Positions 13,518 to 20,994 of a DNA stretch of 26,596 nt are shown here, piece after piece. The notes beneath the pieces were generated by a model that was not told the DNA's origin, ran no database searches, and saw only the letters and a list, made by a program, of their open reading frames with translations. Origin of the DNA: a virus; the IMG/VR virus record IMGVR_UViG_3300035665_000207, positions 1 through 26,596 of that record; one strand, written 5' to 3'. Within the stretch, counting starts at the first letter, position 1. Each line of letters opens with the position of its first letter. The translations under genes and the position numbers were made by a program.

Positions 13518-13847
13518 CTATTTGATAAGCCTGAGACCGGAAACAACTTTTTGCTCAATATCAGACGAGGTTTGCACGCCATGTTCGACTTTATACCTGA
13601 GTCTTTTTGGCAAGAAGTCGTTTTCATGCAAGACATCTAATTGCACCCCATGAGACGACGCGAACAAATTCATAAATCTGTGCAGCATAGTAATCATTGA
13701 TGCAAATTCACGCTTATGCTCATCGTAGGAATTGATCGGATACATGTCATCGTACGCCTCCCAAAAATCGACCACTCGAGGGTCTACGTTTTCCATAAAC
13801 TGAAAAACATCGATCTCGCCAGTGCGCAAGCAAAGTTCCGCGATCAA
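13518..13847 (-). CDS. Tail assembly chaperone, T part (reached by -1 frameshift)
   Basis: The 109-residue frame has no ATG and no ribosome site; its first possible start is a TTG that overlaps the upstream TGA. It is open further upstream and joins the G chaperone frame at the A7 slip site 13871-13877. Ribosomes that slip back one base would make a fusion of about 236 residues (119 from the G frame, 117 from this one). In lambda the G-T fusion bridges the tape measure and the tail tube subunits. The content (FWEAYDDMYPINSYDEHKREFASMI) is acidic and helical, fitting T domains. It is probably not made as a free protein. Confidence 0.6.
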   Translation of the reverse strand: MIAELCLRTGEIDVFQFMENVDPRVVDFWEAYDDMYPINSYDEHKREFASMITMLHRFMNLFASSHGVQLDVLHENDFLPKRLRYKVEHGVQTSSDIEQKVVSGLRLIK

Positions 13848-14227
13848 TCGGAGTCTTGCGCTGTTTCGGATTTTTTTCTTAGGCTACGGCGAGACTCCAA
13901 ATCAAAGCCGATGTGCCGACGCGCCTCATCTCCAAGGACTTCCATATCCAAGGAATCGATCGTCGCAAGAAGTTCGTGCTCATGATCATGAAACATGCGA
14001 TTGTTTTCGCTGTCGACCAGCATTTTGCACACCAGCATCACTGTGCCAAGCGTCAACTTCTCTTTGTCGATTTCGCCTTTCTTATCGAGTAGACCAGAGT
14101 TGTACTCTGATCGCTCAAGCTCCGTAAGGCTTTGCAGTCTTGCTGTGCCTCCGCTTGGCAACTCAACATCAATGTACCTTCGCTTGGTTTTCTGTAGGAA
14201 TGAATCCCGAGATAATAACTCACTCAT
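13844..14227 (-). CDS. Tail assembly chaperone, G part
   Basis: The 127-residue protein lies between tail tube and tape measure genes, the conserved place of the G chaperone. It begins in strands (RRYIDVELPSGGTARLQSLTE) and ends in helices (TIDSLDMEVLGDEARRHIGFDLESRR), as in HK97/TP901-like tail chaperones. It contains the slip site near its end: codons AGA AAA AAA at 13879-13871. It overlaps the preceding 98-residue gene by 8 bases. Confidence 0.65.
   Translation of the reverse strand: MSELLSRDSFLQKTKRRYIDVELPSGGTARLQSLTELERSEYNSGLLDKKGEIDKEKLTLGTVMLVCKMLVDSENNRMFHDHEHELLATIDSLDMEVLGDEARRHIGFDLESRRSLRKKSETAQDSD
13871..13877 (-). promoter_or_regulatory. Programmed -1 frameshift slip site A AAA AAA
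   Basis: Seven A in the coding strand lie in the X-XXY-YYZ register of the G frame: the last base of an AGA codon, then AAA AAA. A -1 slip enters the frame that continues without stop into 13518-13847. Position, register and lack of an independent start downstream match the conserved tail-chaperone frameshift of siphoviruses. Confidence 0.75.
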
Positions 14228-14516
14228 CTTCTTCGCCTTTCTCTAGAGACTTAAAGTGTTCAGCAACTTCCTGATCAGTTGGCGGCATCACAACGGGAAC
14301 TGAGCGGCCCAGGGTCTGCTCAATACATTTCTTCATTTCGGACAGCATCGATTTGTGCATTTCTGCGAAAATATTGATCGGTGCACCTTCCTGCTTTCCG
14401 ACATAGCCTACGTGCAGACCGTTTGCATAAATCATCCACTGATCGTGCTCGACTTCAATGGGACCGAACATGCTACGCTGGATGCCTTTGTGAGGCTTCA
14501 ATTCAATCTTGTACAT
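14220..14516 (-). CDS. Hypothetical tail-region protein, 98 residues
   Basis: ATG at 14516 with AAGGA. It begins MYKIELKPHKGIQRSMFGPIE, has a short strand pair (HDQWMIYANGLHVGYVG), a helix (AEMHKSMLSEMKKCIEQTLG), and an acidic end. It lies between tail tube and tail chaperone genes. I do not recognise the family. It overlaps the chaperone gene by eight bases. Confidence 0.6.
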   Translation of the reverse strand: MYKIELKPHKGIQRSMFGPIEVEHDQWMIYANGLHVGYVGKQEGAPINIFAEMHKSMLSEMKKCIEQTLGRSVPVVMPPTDQEVAEHFKSLEKGEEDE

Positions 14517-14543
14517 AGTAAATCCTTAGCCCAAGGAAAAAAA

Positions 14544-14999
14544 TTACGCCGACTTGGTAAATGTTGGACCTGTGTCGCCATCAAATTTAAACACAAAGGT
14601 CGCTTCCTGCAAATTACCGAGTTGCAGGTTAGGAAACTGGAAGCTTTTAAAGTAGCCAGTTCCGGCAATATTTGCCGCCGTGGTCTCGTTGCTGGTCGTG
14701 GTGGTGGAGGCGACTTTTCGCAGGGGGAACGTAATGGTGCATGTTTCTGTCACGGTCGCTGCAATAGTCGGAAGTGTCAGTGACGTTGGAAACAGGCATG
14801 TCACAGAGACTTCGCCCGGATCGACGAGATCGCTTGGGACAAATTCTTTGTACGACGTTGTGTCCAAGGTCGACTTTTCCAAGTCATCTACGGTCCAAGT
14901 CGGTAACTGGATGGAACGGATTTTGGCAGCGAACGTCGTGCTGGAAAAGCTGATCGTTGCACCTGCGCCTGTGTCGGCATGTGTTTCGGTGATTGGCAT
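14544..14999 (-). CDS. Major tail tube protein
   Basis: The 151-residue product is Thr/Ser-rich and beta-stranded, with the layout of siphovirus tail tube proteins: an N-terminal arm (MPITETHADTGAGATISFSS), a core with IRSIQLPTWTVDDLEKSTLDT, where a substitution-tolerant loop leads into the DxxxLxT motif of tube subunits, and a C-terminal strand pair. ATG at 14999 with AGGAGT. It lies between the tail terminator and chaperone genes. This is the standard order, and tube subunits would assemble around the tape measure. Confidence 0.7.
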   Translation of the reverse strand: MPITETHADTGAGATISFSSTTFAAKIRSIQLPTWTVDDLEKSTLDTTSYKEFVPSDLVDPGEVSVTCLFPTSLTLPTIAATVTETCTITFPLRKVASTTTTSNETTAANIAGTGYFKSFQFPNLQLGNLQEATFVFKFDGDTGPTFTKSA

Positions 15000-15010
15000 C
15001 CGAAGGACTC

Positions 15011-15472
15011 CTATTGATCATAAAACGAGACGAGAAATTCTAAAACAGTCAGATACCGGCGGTCGTCCCCACCATCGGTAGCCAGTTCGGTTGAAGTGCG
15101 TGGTCCGCTTGAAACCATGCAGTCAAAAATGTTGACGCCTCCGTAGACTCCACGCAGTCTCTGAGTGGGTCCAGCAGTGTAGTCTAGGATCGTATCTGCG
15201 AGCGTTTGCGACTGTGACCTTGTATTTGCGTAGCACTCAATTTCAATCCTAGCGACACCAAATCCGCCGCGCCCCCAGTCCGCAGTCCCACCGCTAGAGA
15301 TGATGTGCTCATTGCGCGTTGTCATAGTCATGTAGGTGCAGGCAGGCAGATCGCAATTCTGCGCTAATTCGTCAGGATAAAAACGTGCAGCAGTCCCAGA
15401 GCCAATAAGCGAAGTAATCGCGGTTCCAGTGTTATTCAGCAAATACGTTCTCATCGCAGCGGCTGGGCTCAT
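15011..15472 (-). CDS. Tail terminator protein (DUF3168-like)
   Basis: The 153-residue protein starts in an ATGA overlap. The start (MSPAAAMRTYLLNNTGTAITSLIGSGTAARFYPDEL) and the later TMTTRNEHIISSGG..IEIECYANTRSQSQTLADTI follow the DUF3168/gpU pattern: an N-terminal helix, P-D-E/Q, then IQI.CYA-type strand and L.D..... helix. Such proteins form the hexamer that stops tail tube growth and joins the head. Order (gp10-like, terminator, tube) agrees. Confidence 0.65.
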   Translation of the reverse strand: MSPAAAMRTYLLNNTGTAITSLIGSGTAARFYPDELAQNCDLPACTYMTMTTRNEHIISSGGTADWGRGGFGVARIEIECYANTRSQSQTLADTILDYTAGPTQRLRGVYGGVNIFDCMVSSGPRTSTELATDGGDDRRYLTVLEFLVSFYDQ

Positions 15473-16002
15473 TTCTTCATGCTCTGCTCAAAGGCGTTAT
15501 TGACTTCAGACATAAGCATCCCGACGATCCTTGGCGTTTCAGTATCGTTGATCATTTTGGCAACCCAAATCTTTGTCTTTCGTCTCTTCCTGTAATTTTT
15601 ACTTCCTTCTTTTGCCCAGAAAGACATCATGCGATCGGTGGTTCCCATGTAATCAAAAAACATTTTATTGCCTGGGCTTTTTCCTCCGCGATCGGTCAAC
15701 TCAGGACCGACAAATACCGATGTGTTAACGCGATCCCAAGGACGAATAGCAAAGTCGATCGACGCGACAATATCAGGAACGCCGGCCCATTTTGCTTTGT
15801 GTGACCTAGACTGCTTTGCACGATCCTCATCGTTACCCATGGGTACTTTGGCGTAAAAAGCCCTACGCAGTTCGTTGGCTGCTTTCGGGATAGCAGTCTT
15901 CCGAAGCTGTGCTGCAATCTGACGTGGCAGCAATTCAACTTTTTGAATCGCTCGATGGACTTCCGCCATATCCATTGCGATGCGAAACTTTGCCTTCGTC
16001 AT
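15469..16002 (-). CDS. HK97 gp10-like tail completion protein
   Basis: The 177-residue protein has the opening of gp10-type proteins: MAEVHRAIQKVELLPRQIAAQLRKTAIPKAANELRRAF (helix pair) followed by small-strand segments and a loop (DIVASIDFAIRPWDRVNTSVFVGPE). The typical late GxKSPGNKMF..DYMGTTDRMMSFW part follows. It overlaps both neighbours by four bases. These proteins sit at the head-tail neck. Confidence 0.7.
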   Translation of the reverse strand: MTKAKFRIAMDMAEVHRAIQKVELLPRQIAAQLRKTAIPKAANELRRAFYAKVPMGNDEDRAKQSRSHKAKWAGVPDIVASIDFAIRPWDRVNTSVFVGPELTDRGGKSPGNKMFFDYMGTTDRMMSFWAKEGSKNYRKRRKTKIWVAKMINDTETPRIVGMLMSEVNNAFEQSMKK

Positions 16003-16364
16003 GCAACACCTTCATTATTGACGACATTGCAGTGTAATTCCAAATACCGCTTTTGCCCGGCAACCTGTCGGACGTTAGTGATGCCATAGTACTGACCATC
16101 GAAATAGACGCGCATCAGCGGGGAATACCCTGGAAGATAGCGAACCGTAAAAACAGCCTGGGCCTGTGCCTCGAGCTGAGATCCTCGCAGGTTTTCACCG
16201 CCTCGCCTATCACTAAACATGGCAGGGACATTGCTGGCAAAGCTACTCCAAGTCCTGGTAGGCTGTCCGGTGGTGGTGTCAGCGGTCTCGACCATTTGCT
16301 GGACGATAATGCGGTGCCTCATGGCTCCAAGCGAAATGTTGCGTTGCCCTTGATAGATGGTCAT
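15999..16364 (-). CDS. Head closure / head-tail adaptor protein
   Basis: The 121-residue protein shows the gp16/SPP1-type head-closure pattern: SLGAMRHRIIVQQ, TTGQPTRTWSSFASNVPA (the W-x-x-hxx-xVxA signature), then RGSQLEAQAQAVFTVRYLPGYSPLMRVYFDGQYYGITNVR. It closes the capsid after packaging and receives the tail. The gene starts in an ATGA overlap with the connector. Confidence 0.75.
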   Translation of the reverse strand: MTIYQGQRNISLGAMRHRIIVQQMVETADTTTGQPTRTWSSFASNVPAMFSDRRGGENLRGSQLEAQAQAVFTVRYLPGYSPLMRVYFDGQYYGITNVRQVAGQKRYLELHCNVVNNEGVA

Positions 16365-17014
16365 GGATAGTTTGGCCTCGCAAATCGTGCCAATAAGTAT
16401 TCGTACGCACCAGCCAATTTAATGTTGTCGGCAATAGATTCGCCTCGATGCTCAAACAGGGTGGTCGCCATCAGCAGCATGGCTTGCTTATGAATTTGAG
16501 GAACGCCGCTAGCAGTTGCCGAATACCCAGTAACATAACGTATCTCCACAGCGTCCCAGCGATCTGCCAAATCGGGCCAATCCTGATTGTACTTAAGTAG
16601 TATTCGGCTATTTCCGCCGGGCACAGTTCCGGTTGCACCATCGAGAGCATAAACGCTCGTCGATAAGGTCTGCAGTGTGTTTCCTGCGTCGTAATACTTA
16701 AAGTGTGTAATCGATGAGATCGGCCTATGATGCAAATCGATGTAATCACCATGAAGCTGATCTAGCGTCATGTTCCATGTTTCGTACGTCATTTTTTGCT
16801 GTGTGTCGTGCTCGTACACCTGCGTTACGGAGTACACGATATTTTGCAACAGCTCGTCATGAGCAGTATCGACGTCCGCGATTTGCAATTGCGCTTTCAC
16901 CTCGCCAACCGTGAGAGGCCAAGAGGTCTTATCGGTGACCTGCGTAAGACTGGTATATGCATTGCGTAGTGGCTTGAGTCTTGGGTTATCCAACTTCCTC
17001 TTCCTTTGCTGCAA
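16361..17014 (-). CDS. Head-tail connector (phiE125 gp8-like)
   Basis: The 217-residue protein has a helical N-terminal half (LTVGEVKAQLQIADVDTAHDELLQNIVYSVTQVYEHDT), then strands TYETWNMTLDQL and IDLHHRPISSITHFKYYD, then VEIRYVTGYSATASGVPQIHKQAMLLMATTLFEHRGE, characteristic of the phiE125 gp8 connector family. It sits under the portal. The ATG at 17014 overlaps the glycosyltransferase gene by 29 bases. A TTG at 16993 (codon 8) with GGAAGAGG ahead is an equally possible start. Confidence 0.75.
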   Translation of the reverse strand: MQQRKRKLDNPRLKPLRNAYTSLTQVTDKTSWPLTVGEVKAQLQIADVDTAHDELLQNIVYSVTQVYEHDTQQKMTYETWNMTLDQLHGDYIDLHHRPISSITHFKYYDAGNTLQTLSTSVYALDGATGTVPGGNSRILLKYNQDWPDLADRWDAVEIRYVTGYSATASGVPQIHKQAMLLMATTLFEHRGESIADNIKLAGAYEYLLARFARPNYP

Positions 17015-17702
17015 TCGCTAAATGAGTTTCCTGATCACCGCCGCTCGACCACTGCTTCCAGGCCTTCGGATACATGTGCACAATTTGCATGTTCTGATCG
17101 TGAATCGCTACCATCTCCTCCATGTGCCCGATGCAAACATTCGGGTCGACATAAACAGAGTTCCCGCAAGCGCCCCAGGCTTTCCAGAAATAAATGTCGT
17201 CGTCAATTTTACCACTATCGTCTTCCCAGTCGCCTTCAGTGCCAGGAGTCGACCAAAACCAAGGTTTCGGCATTTCAGCAAGTTTGTTTAAGCGTATGGC
17301 TGTCAAGCCGAAGTGTGCGGTGGATACCTTTAATGGGGCACCGTCCCAAACAACTTCTTTCTCTCCGCTTATTGTCATTAGTGGGAAGTGCTGCCCGCGC
17401 CGAGCCTGCATCGCAGCACATGCGTCGATGTGAGGATTGTTTGCCATGACTTGCAAAAGTTTCATGATGTCTTTGCCCGTAAAGACGCTATCAAAGTCAA
17501 TGGTGATTGCGAGATCGATTCCAGCCTTGATCCCGCGATCAAATAGTCGCTGCATACATTGTCCGTAAAAAACTCCTTGTGCAGTTTGCAGTGGAATTCC
17601 GATTTCGCGAAGAGCGGCATCGATCACATTCCTGCAGTACACGTTTTCGTATCTTGGCAGCGTCATCATTGCCGCTACCTTAAATTCAGTGCTTTCACTC
17701 AT
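16986..17702 (-). CDS. GT-A-type glycosyltransferase
   Basis: From the ATG at 17702 (AAAGG upstream, two bases after the FkbM stop) the product has 238 residues. The open frame extends to 17756, but without a ribosome site. It has ITIDFDSVF (66-74), in which D69 and D71 form a DxD metal/UDP-sugar site, then DDDIYFWKAWGACG (167-180) and a late VDPNVCIGHMEE (185-196) with conserved D and H, as in GT-A enzymes acting on polysaccharide or glycoprotein. The enzyme would be cytosolic. It lies between the methyltransferase and the connector gene, inside the head operon, so its substrate is plausibly a virion protein. Confidence 0.7.
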   Translation of the reverse strand: MSESTEFKVAAMMTLPRYENVYCRNVIDAALREIGIPLQTAQGVFYGQCMQRLFDRGIKAGIDLAITIDFDSVFTGKDIMKLLQVMANNPHIDACAAMQARRGQHFPLMTISGEKEVVWDGAPLKVSTAHFGLTAIRLNKLAEMPKPWFWSTPGTEGDWEDDSGKIDDDIYFWKAWGACGNSVYVDPNVCIGHMEEMVAIHDQNMQIVHMYPKAWKQWSSGGDQETHLAIAAKEEEVG

Positions 17703-17704
17703 AG

Positions 17705-18319
17705 TCAGCCTTTCACAACCATTGGGTGAGTATCTAAAACAGCAAAAAGATCCCAAGCAACAAGCTTAATTAGGTAATTTCGTTCCGTAAGCCACTGAAT
17801 AATGTAGCTTATGGATTCCGGCCTTCCGTTATGCTCAATCGTCCAGCATTTTATTTCGTAGTCGCTGTCATCAAAGCCTTCAAGGACATCGCATTCAGCG
17901 CCTTCGATATCCAGTGAAATATAATCAATTTCATTGGGGGCATGATACTTCTTCAGCAGGTCATTAAGTGAAATGCTCAAAACCTCTTCGCCAGAACTGC
18001 TAAGCTGTGACAGCAGCGATTCTTCATGCTGATGAAACATTAGCGGCAAGTTCGATTCGCTGTAAATGGCTGCAAATTCTACAGGGGCGACCCGACTAGC
18101 CGTTGCCTTCTGAAATGCTCTTGCGTCAGCATCAACGCAAATCCCATCCCAGCCAATTTGCTCAAAAACAAGGGTATTGTTAATAGTGACTCCGTCATTG
18201 CATCCAAGGTCAACAAAGTAACCGTCGTTCATACTGTGCTTTAGTCTAGACAGATGATGGTACACCCATCGATCTTGCAACAGCTGTCCGCGAAACTGCA
18301 ATCCATCTGGTATCGACAT
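17705..18319 (-). CDS. FkbM-family SAM-dependent methyltransferase
   Basis: The 204-residue protein shows the SAM-binding loop FVDLGCNDG (35-43), the acidic end of strand 2 (GICVDADA, 59-66) and the FkbM hallmark DYISLDIEGAE (132-142). FkbM enzymes O-methylate sugars or polyketides, often sugars added by neighbouring glycosyltransferases. ATG at 18319 has AAAGG ahead. Together with the GT-A gene downstream it could make a methylated glycan on the virion. It starts after the double hairpin at 18338-18398, so its expression may be set apart from the capsid genes. Confidence 0.85.
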   Translation of the reverse strand: MSIPDGLQFRGQLLQDRWVYHHLSRLKHSMNDGYFVDLGCNDGVTINNTLVFEQIGWDGICVDADARAFQKATASRVAPVEFAAIYSESNLPLMFHQHEESLLSQLSSSGEEVLSISLNDLLKKYHAPNEIDYISLDIEGAECDVLEGFDDSDYEIKCWTIEHNGRPESISYIIQWLTERNYLIKLVAWDLFAVLDTHPMVVKG

Positions 18320-18337
18320 ATTTGCCTTTCAAGCCCT

Positions 18338-18398
18338 AAAACCCTCGGTAGCTAGGGCCATCACTACCGAGGGAACCTGCCGAAAGGCTAGGCAGGTT
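18338..18398 (-). terminator. Tandem hairpins after the capsid genes, likely partial terminator
   Basis: On the minus strand AACCTGCC/GGCAGGTT (18374-18398) is followed at once by CCCTCGGTAG/CTACCGAGGG (18342-18373) and TTTT. Both stems are perfect (8 and 10 bp). The first begins at the stop codon of the 142-residue gene. The pair should reduce read-through, leaving capsid transcripts in excess over downstream genes, and could protect the capsid mRNA end. Confidence 0.75.
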
Positions 18399-18826
18399 TA
18401 ACCGATAATAACAACGTCGCCTTGTCCGGTTGTGCCGATCGGAGAAATCTGCTTGTAGAGATTGCTTTCGACCGCTGCAACCAAAACATCGTTGCTGCTA
18501 TTTGGCATCGTCAGTTCAAGCCGCAGGTAGCGCTTTCGCGGTTTGGGGTCGATGTGATAGACAAGCAGTTTGGCACTTGTGCAATCCTCAGCGGTTCGGT
18601 TGAACGAAGCATTAAAGGTTGCGAAGTTTGCTACGACTGTGTCATCCGACTCTTTCAGCGAAATCGTTGGGCCAGTGGCGTTGGTGTTTAATTCTGCTCC
18701 TAGCTGGATGGACAGTGAGCAGTAATCCGAACCCGCTAGATCAATTCGAGCGGTGGTCGTCGTGTTTGACGCGCACGACTGTGGTGCGATGGCAATCGAT
18801 CTTTGAACTAATTGTGATTGAATCAC
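18398..18826 (-). CDS. Probable head decoration or minor head protein
   Basis: The 142-residue beta-rich protein (ARIDLAGSDYCSLSIQLGAELN, PTISLKESDDTVVANFATFNASF, RYLRLELTMPNSSNDV) is encoded straight after the major capsid gene with CTGGAG before the GTG start. Its transcript ends in the tandem hairpins, so it should be made in capsid-like amounts. These facts suit a decoration protein or spike, but no family motif confirms it. Similar beta-sandwich proteins also occur in fibres. Confidence 0.6.
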   Translation of the reverse strand: MIQSQLVQRSIAIAPQSCASNTTTTARIDLAGSDYCSLSIQLGAELNTNATGPTISLKESDDTVVANFATFNASFNRTAEDCTSAKLLVYHIDPKPRKRYLRLELTMPNSSNDVLVAAVESNLYKQISPIGTTGQGDVVIIG

Positions 18827-18871
18827 AGGTTATCTCCAGAAAATGTTGTGTTTACGACTAAATCAGAAAGA

Positions 18872-20176
18872 TTAGGCAGTGCCCATCTTCAGTGCAATCA
18901 TTGGGCCCGCAGCGCTGGCGGTGCCAGTCTCATGAACCACAATGTCATATCGCTGGGTGCATCGAATCGCGATTTGATCGTATTCGAAGTACCGACTGCT
19001 ATCGCTTACAATGGAGATCCCGCTGCGTGACCCCATGGTCGCGCACATGGAAAGATCACCAAAGAATCCAACAACCGTCGATGCAAGCGTGGTCAAGGCG
19101 CTTGGGAGTGCATTCACCAGTACGACCGGGTAGCCCATAAACGATAAACCAACAGGCCCAGCCTGAACGCTTGCGATGTTGTTTCCGCCGGCAGCGTTAG
19201 CCAGTCGAACCATTGCATTCCAGTATAGTGCGTTATGGACGTACCATGCTGGGCGGATGCCTGGGAATCGCGGAAGCTTTCCGACTGCATTCTGGAAAAA
19301 TGCAAACTCGAGTTCCTCGAAAGTATCATCTCCGTTTGCAGCGGTGACGGTTGAGCCAGCGAGCAAGGCATTTCTCAGGCCTACGATACCACCGTAGGTT
19401 GATGTTCCATCACCGATAAAACCAGCCTGATCTTCCTGCACCGCAAAGGCGTAAGCCATTTCGTTCGCCACAAAATCTGCTAGCGAAACAATGGCGTCGT
19501 CCGACAATTCCTGGCTCAAGCGAGTCAAGATCATCAGCTTCTTAGCGTCCAGCTTGACCTGAGAGAAGCTTGCATCACTTTCCGTTCCTTGGCTGTTTTC
19601 GCCAACGTAGTAGGCTGTAAAGCCACTCTGTCGACGAGGCACATAAACAATAGGTTCCGACATCGGATAAACTCGAGCGTTTTGGCGGAAGACGCCATAT
19701 TCTTCTCGAAGGTTGATGATGGCAGACTCAAAGCCCTCTGGGACCAGATAGCCACCGGCACTATTGGTGGTTGTGCTGTGAACGTTCAGAATTCCATGTT
19801 CCTTGCACCAAGCGATCGCTTCCTTGTTATCGGCTACGGTTGCCCGCAAGAACTGACCTGCAGAGTATGCTTCGAAATCGCTCTTGAAAGCACGAAGCTT
19901 GCCGTGTCGCTTTACAGTTGCCGGAAGGGTATCCTTGGCAGTAGCTGCCTGTGGTCCCACGGGGCGAACCGCAAGAATCTCCTTGGCTTTCGCCTCGATC
20001 GTCACAGCCCGCTCAAGATCTTTTTTGAGAGCCTCGGTTTGTGCAAGGATTTCGTCTGCCTGCGCTTTTTCCTCCGCAGTCATGTCACGGTCTTCTTGTT
20101 CGGCTAGAACTTGGATCGCTTGAACTTGCGCAATCTGTTCAGCCATTTGATTGCGAATTTTGTCAGATAACGACAC
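18872..20176 (-). CDS. Major capsid protein, HK97 fold
   Basis: The 434-residue protein starts at GTG (20176) behind AGGAG. Residues 1-70 are a helical scaffold-like delta domain (MAEQIAQVQAIQVLAEQEDRDMTAEEKAQADEILAQ), which the nearby protease should remove. From about 100 the HK97 fold follows: TTTNSAGGYLVPEGFESAI, REEYGVFRQNARVYPM, AYYVGENSQGTESDASFSQVKLDAKKLMILTRLSQELSDDA and a final DQIAIRCTQRYDIVVHETG. These blocks are the usual landmarks of HK97-like capsids. It forms the head shell. Confidence 0.93.
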   Translation of the reverse strand: MSLSDKIRNQMAEQIAQVQAIQVLAEQEDRDMTAEEKAQADEILAQTEALKKDLERAVTIEAKAKEILAVRPVGPQAATAKDTLPATVKRHGKLRAFKSDFEAYSAGQFLRATVADNKEAIAWCKEHGILNVHSTTTNSAGGYLVPEGFESAIINLREEYGVFRQNARVYPMSEPIVYVPRRQSGFTAYYVGENSQGTESDASFSQVKLDAKKLMILTRLSQELSDDAIVSLADFVANEMAYAFAVQEDQAGFIGDGTSTYGGIVGLRNALLAGSTVTAANGDDTFEELEFAFFQNAVGKLPRFPGIRPAWYVHNALYWNAMVRLANAAGGNNIASVQAGPVGLSFMGYPVVLVNALPSALTTLASTVVGFFGDLSMCATMGSRSGISIVSDSSRYFEYDQIAIRCTQRYDIVVHETGTASAAGPMIALKMGTA

Positions 20177-20218
20177 TTTTGTGTCTCCTGTAGAAAATGA
20201 AACTTAGCAGGAGCGCAC

Positions 20219-20269
20219 AAAAAAGTGGCACCTGCAAATCAAAACGTGTTTGATCCGCATCATGCCACT
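20219..20269 (-). promoter_or_regulatory. Stem with T run in the capsid leader (possible attenuator)
   Basis: On the minus strand AGTGGCA (20263-20269) pairs with TGCCACT (20224-20230). Inside, ATCAAA pairs with TTTGAT around a short loop. The outer stem is followed by six T (20219-20224), in the form of a terminator. It lies between the promoter at 20302 and the capsid start at 20176. It could attenuate, end upstream read-through, or stabilise the capsid mRNA 5' end. Confidence 0.55.
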
Positions 20270-20301
20270 CACTAGCTGCGATGATTGGTTCGTCGCGTTA
20301 C

Positions 20302-20329
20302 ATATTAACAAATTTGATCTGCGTGTCAA
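20302..20329 (-). promoter_or_regulatory. Candidate promoter for the capsid gene
   Basis: TTGACA (20324-20329), a 16-base spacer and TAATAT (20302-20307) on the minus strand. The -35 overlaps the stop codon of the protease gene. It would give an extra transcript for the capsid and decoration genes. It has no TTTCGT triplet leader, unlike the early promoters. Confidence 0.55.
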
Positions 20330-20994
20330 ATTTCCCGAAAATCGAGAGACATAAGTTCGCGAATTTTCATGGCAAGTTTCACTTGGTCGAGCCGCTTGGT
20401 TGACTTTATTTCGATCTGATTTACATCTTGCGGAACATTCTGAAAGACGTTCCTTGGCACCTGCGCAGCTTCCTTCGCGACGCCTTCAACAGAATCTGCA
20501 AAGCCAAGTTCCACAGCTTCTTTTTCGGTCATCCATGTTTCATCGGCCATCATCTGCATCACTTGCTGGCGATCTAAGCCGCTTCGATTGACGTAAATAT
20601 CTACAAGGCCTTCTTGGTATTTATCAAGTAACTCTGCCATTTTTCGCATGCCGTCTGCGTTTCCTGCAGCGATCGTCCAAGGCTTATGGATCATGAGCTT
20701 TGACCCCTCTGACATAATCACCGTATCGCCAGCCATGGCAATCACCGATGCGATCGATGCGGCTATGGAGTCGATGTAAACCGTAGTCTTGCCACGCCGT
20801 CGCTTAATGGCATTGTAAATGGCAACGCCCTGATCGACGCTTCCGCCTGCAGACATAATTCTTAGGCCAATATCCTTGCCTTGAAACCCACTGATCGCAT
20901 CAATGAAATCCATGGCACTGATATAGCCAAGTTCGCTGGGGCCGATGAGACCATAAAGAAACAGTTCATTTCCCTGAATATTAAGCATCTTCAA
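20326..20994 (-). CDS. ClpP-like head maturation protease
   Basis: The 222-residue serine protease has IMSAGGSVDQGVAIYNAI (oxyanion-loop region), the nucleophile S80 in DSIAASIASVIAMAG and H103 in LMIHKPW; D132 is a possible third residue. It ends with TWMTEKEAVELGFADSVEG, the usual end of ClpP/S14-type phage proteases. It cuts the delta domain of the capsid protein and other prohead parts. It overlaps the portal end by 14 bases and lies just before the capsid gene, as in HK97. Confidence 0.88.
   Translation of the reverse strand: MKMLNIQGNELFLYGLIGPSELGYISAMDFIDAISGFQGKDIGLRIMSAGGSVDQGVAIYNAIKRRRGKTTVYIDSIAASIASVIAMAGDTVIMSEGSKLMIHKPWTIAAGNADGMRKMAELLDKYQEGLVDIYVNRSGLDRQQVMQMMADETWMTEKEAVELGFADSVEGVAKEAAQVPRNVFQNVPQDVNQIEIKSTKRLDQVKLAMKIRELMSLDFREI

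Noticed and set aside
13518-13847. Independent gene starting at TTG 13847.
   Set aside because: No ribosome site and a correctly placed slip site upstream; better explained as the frameshift product.
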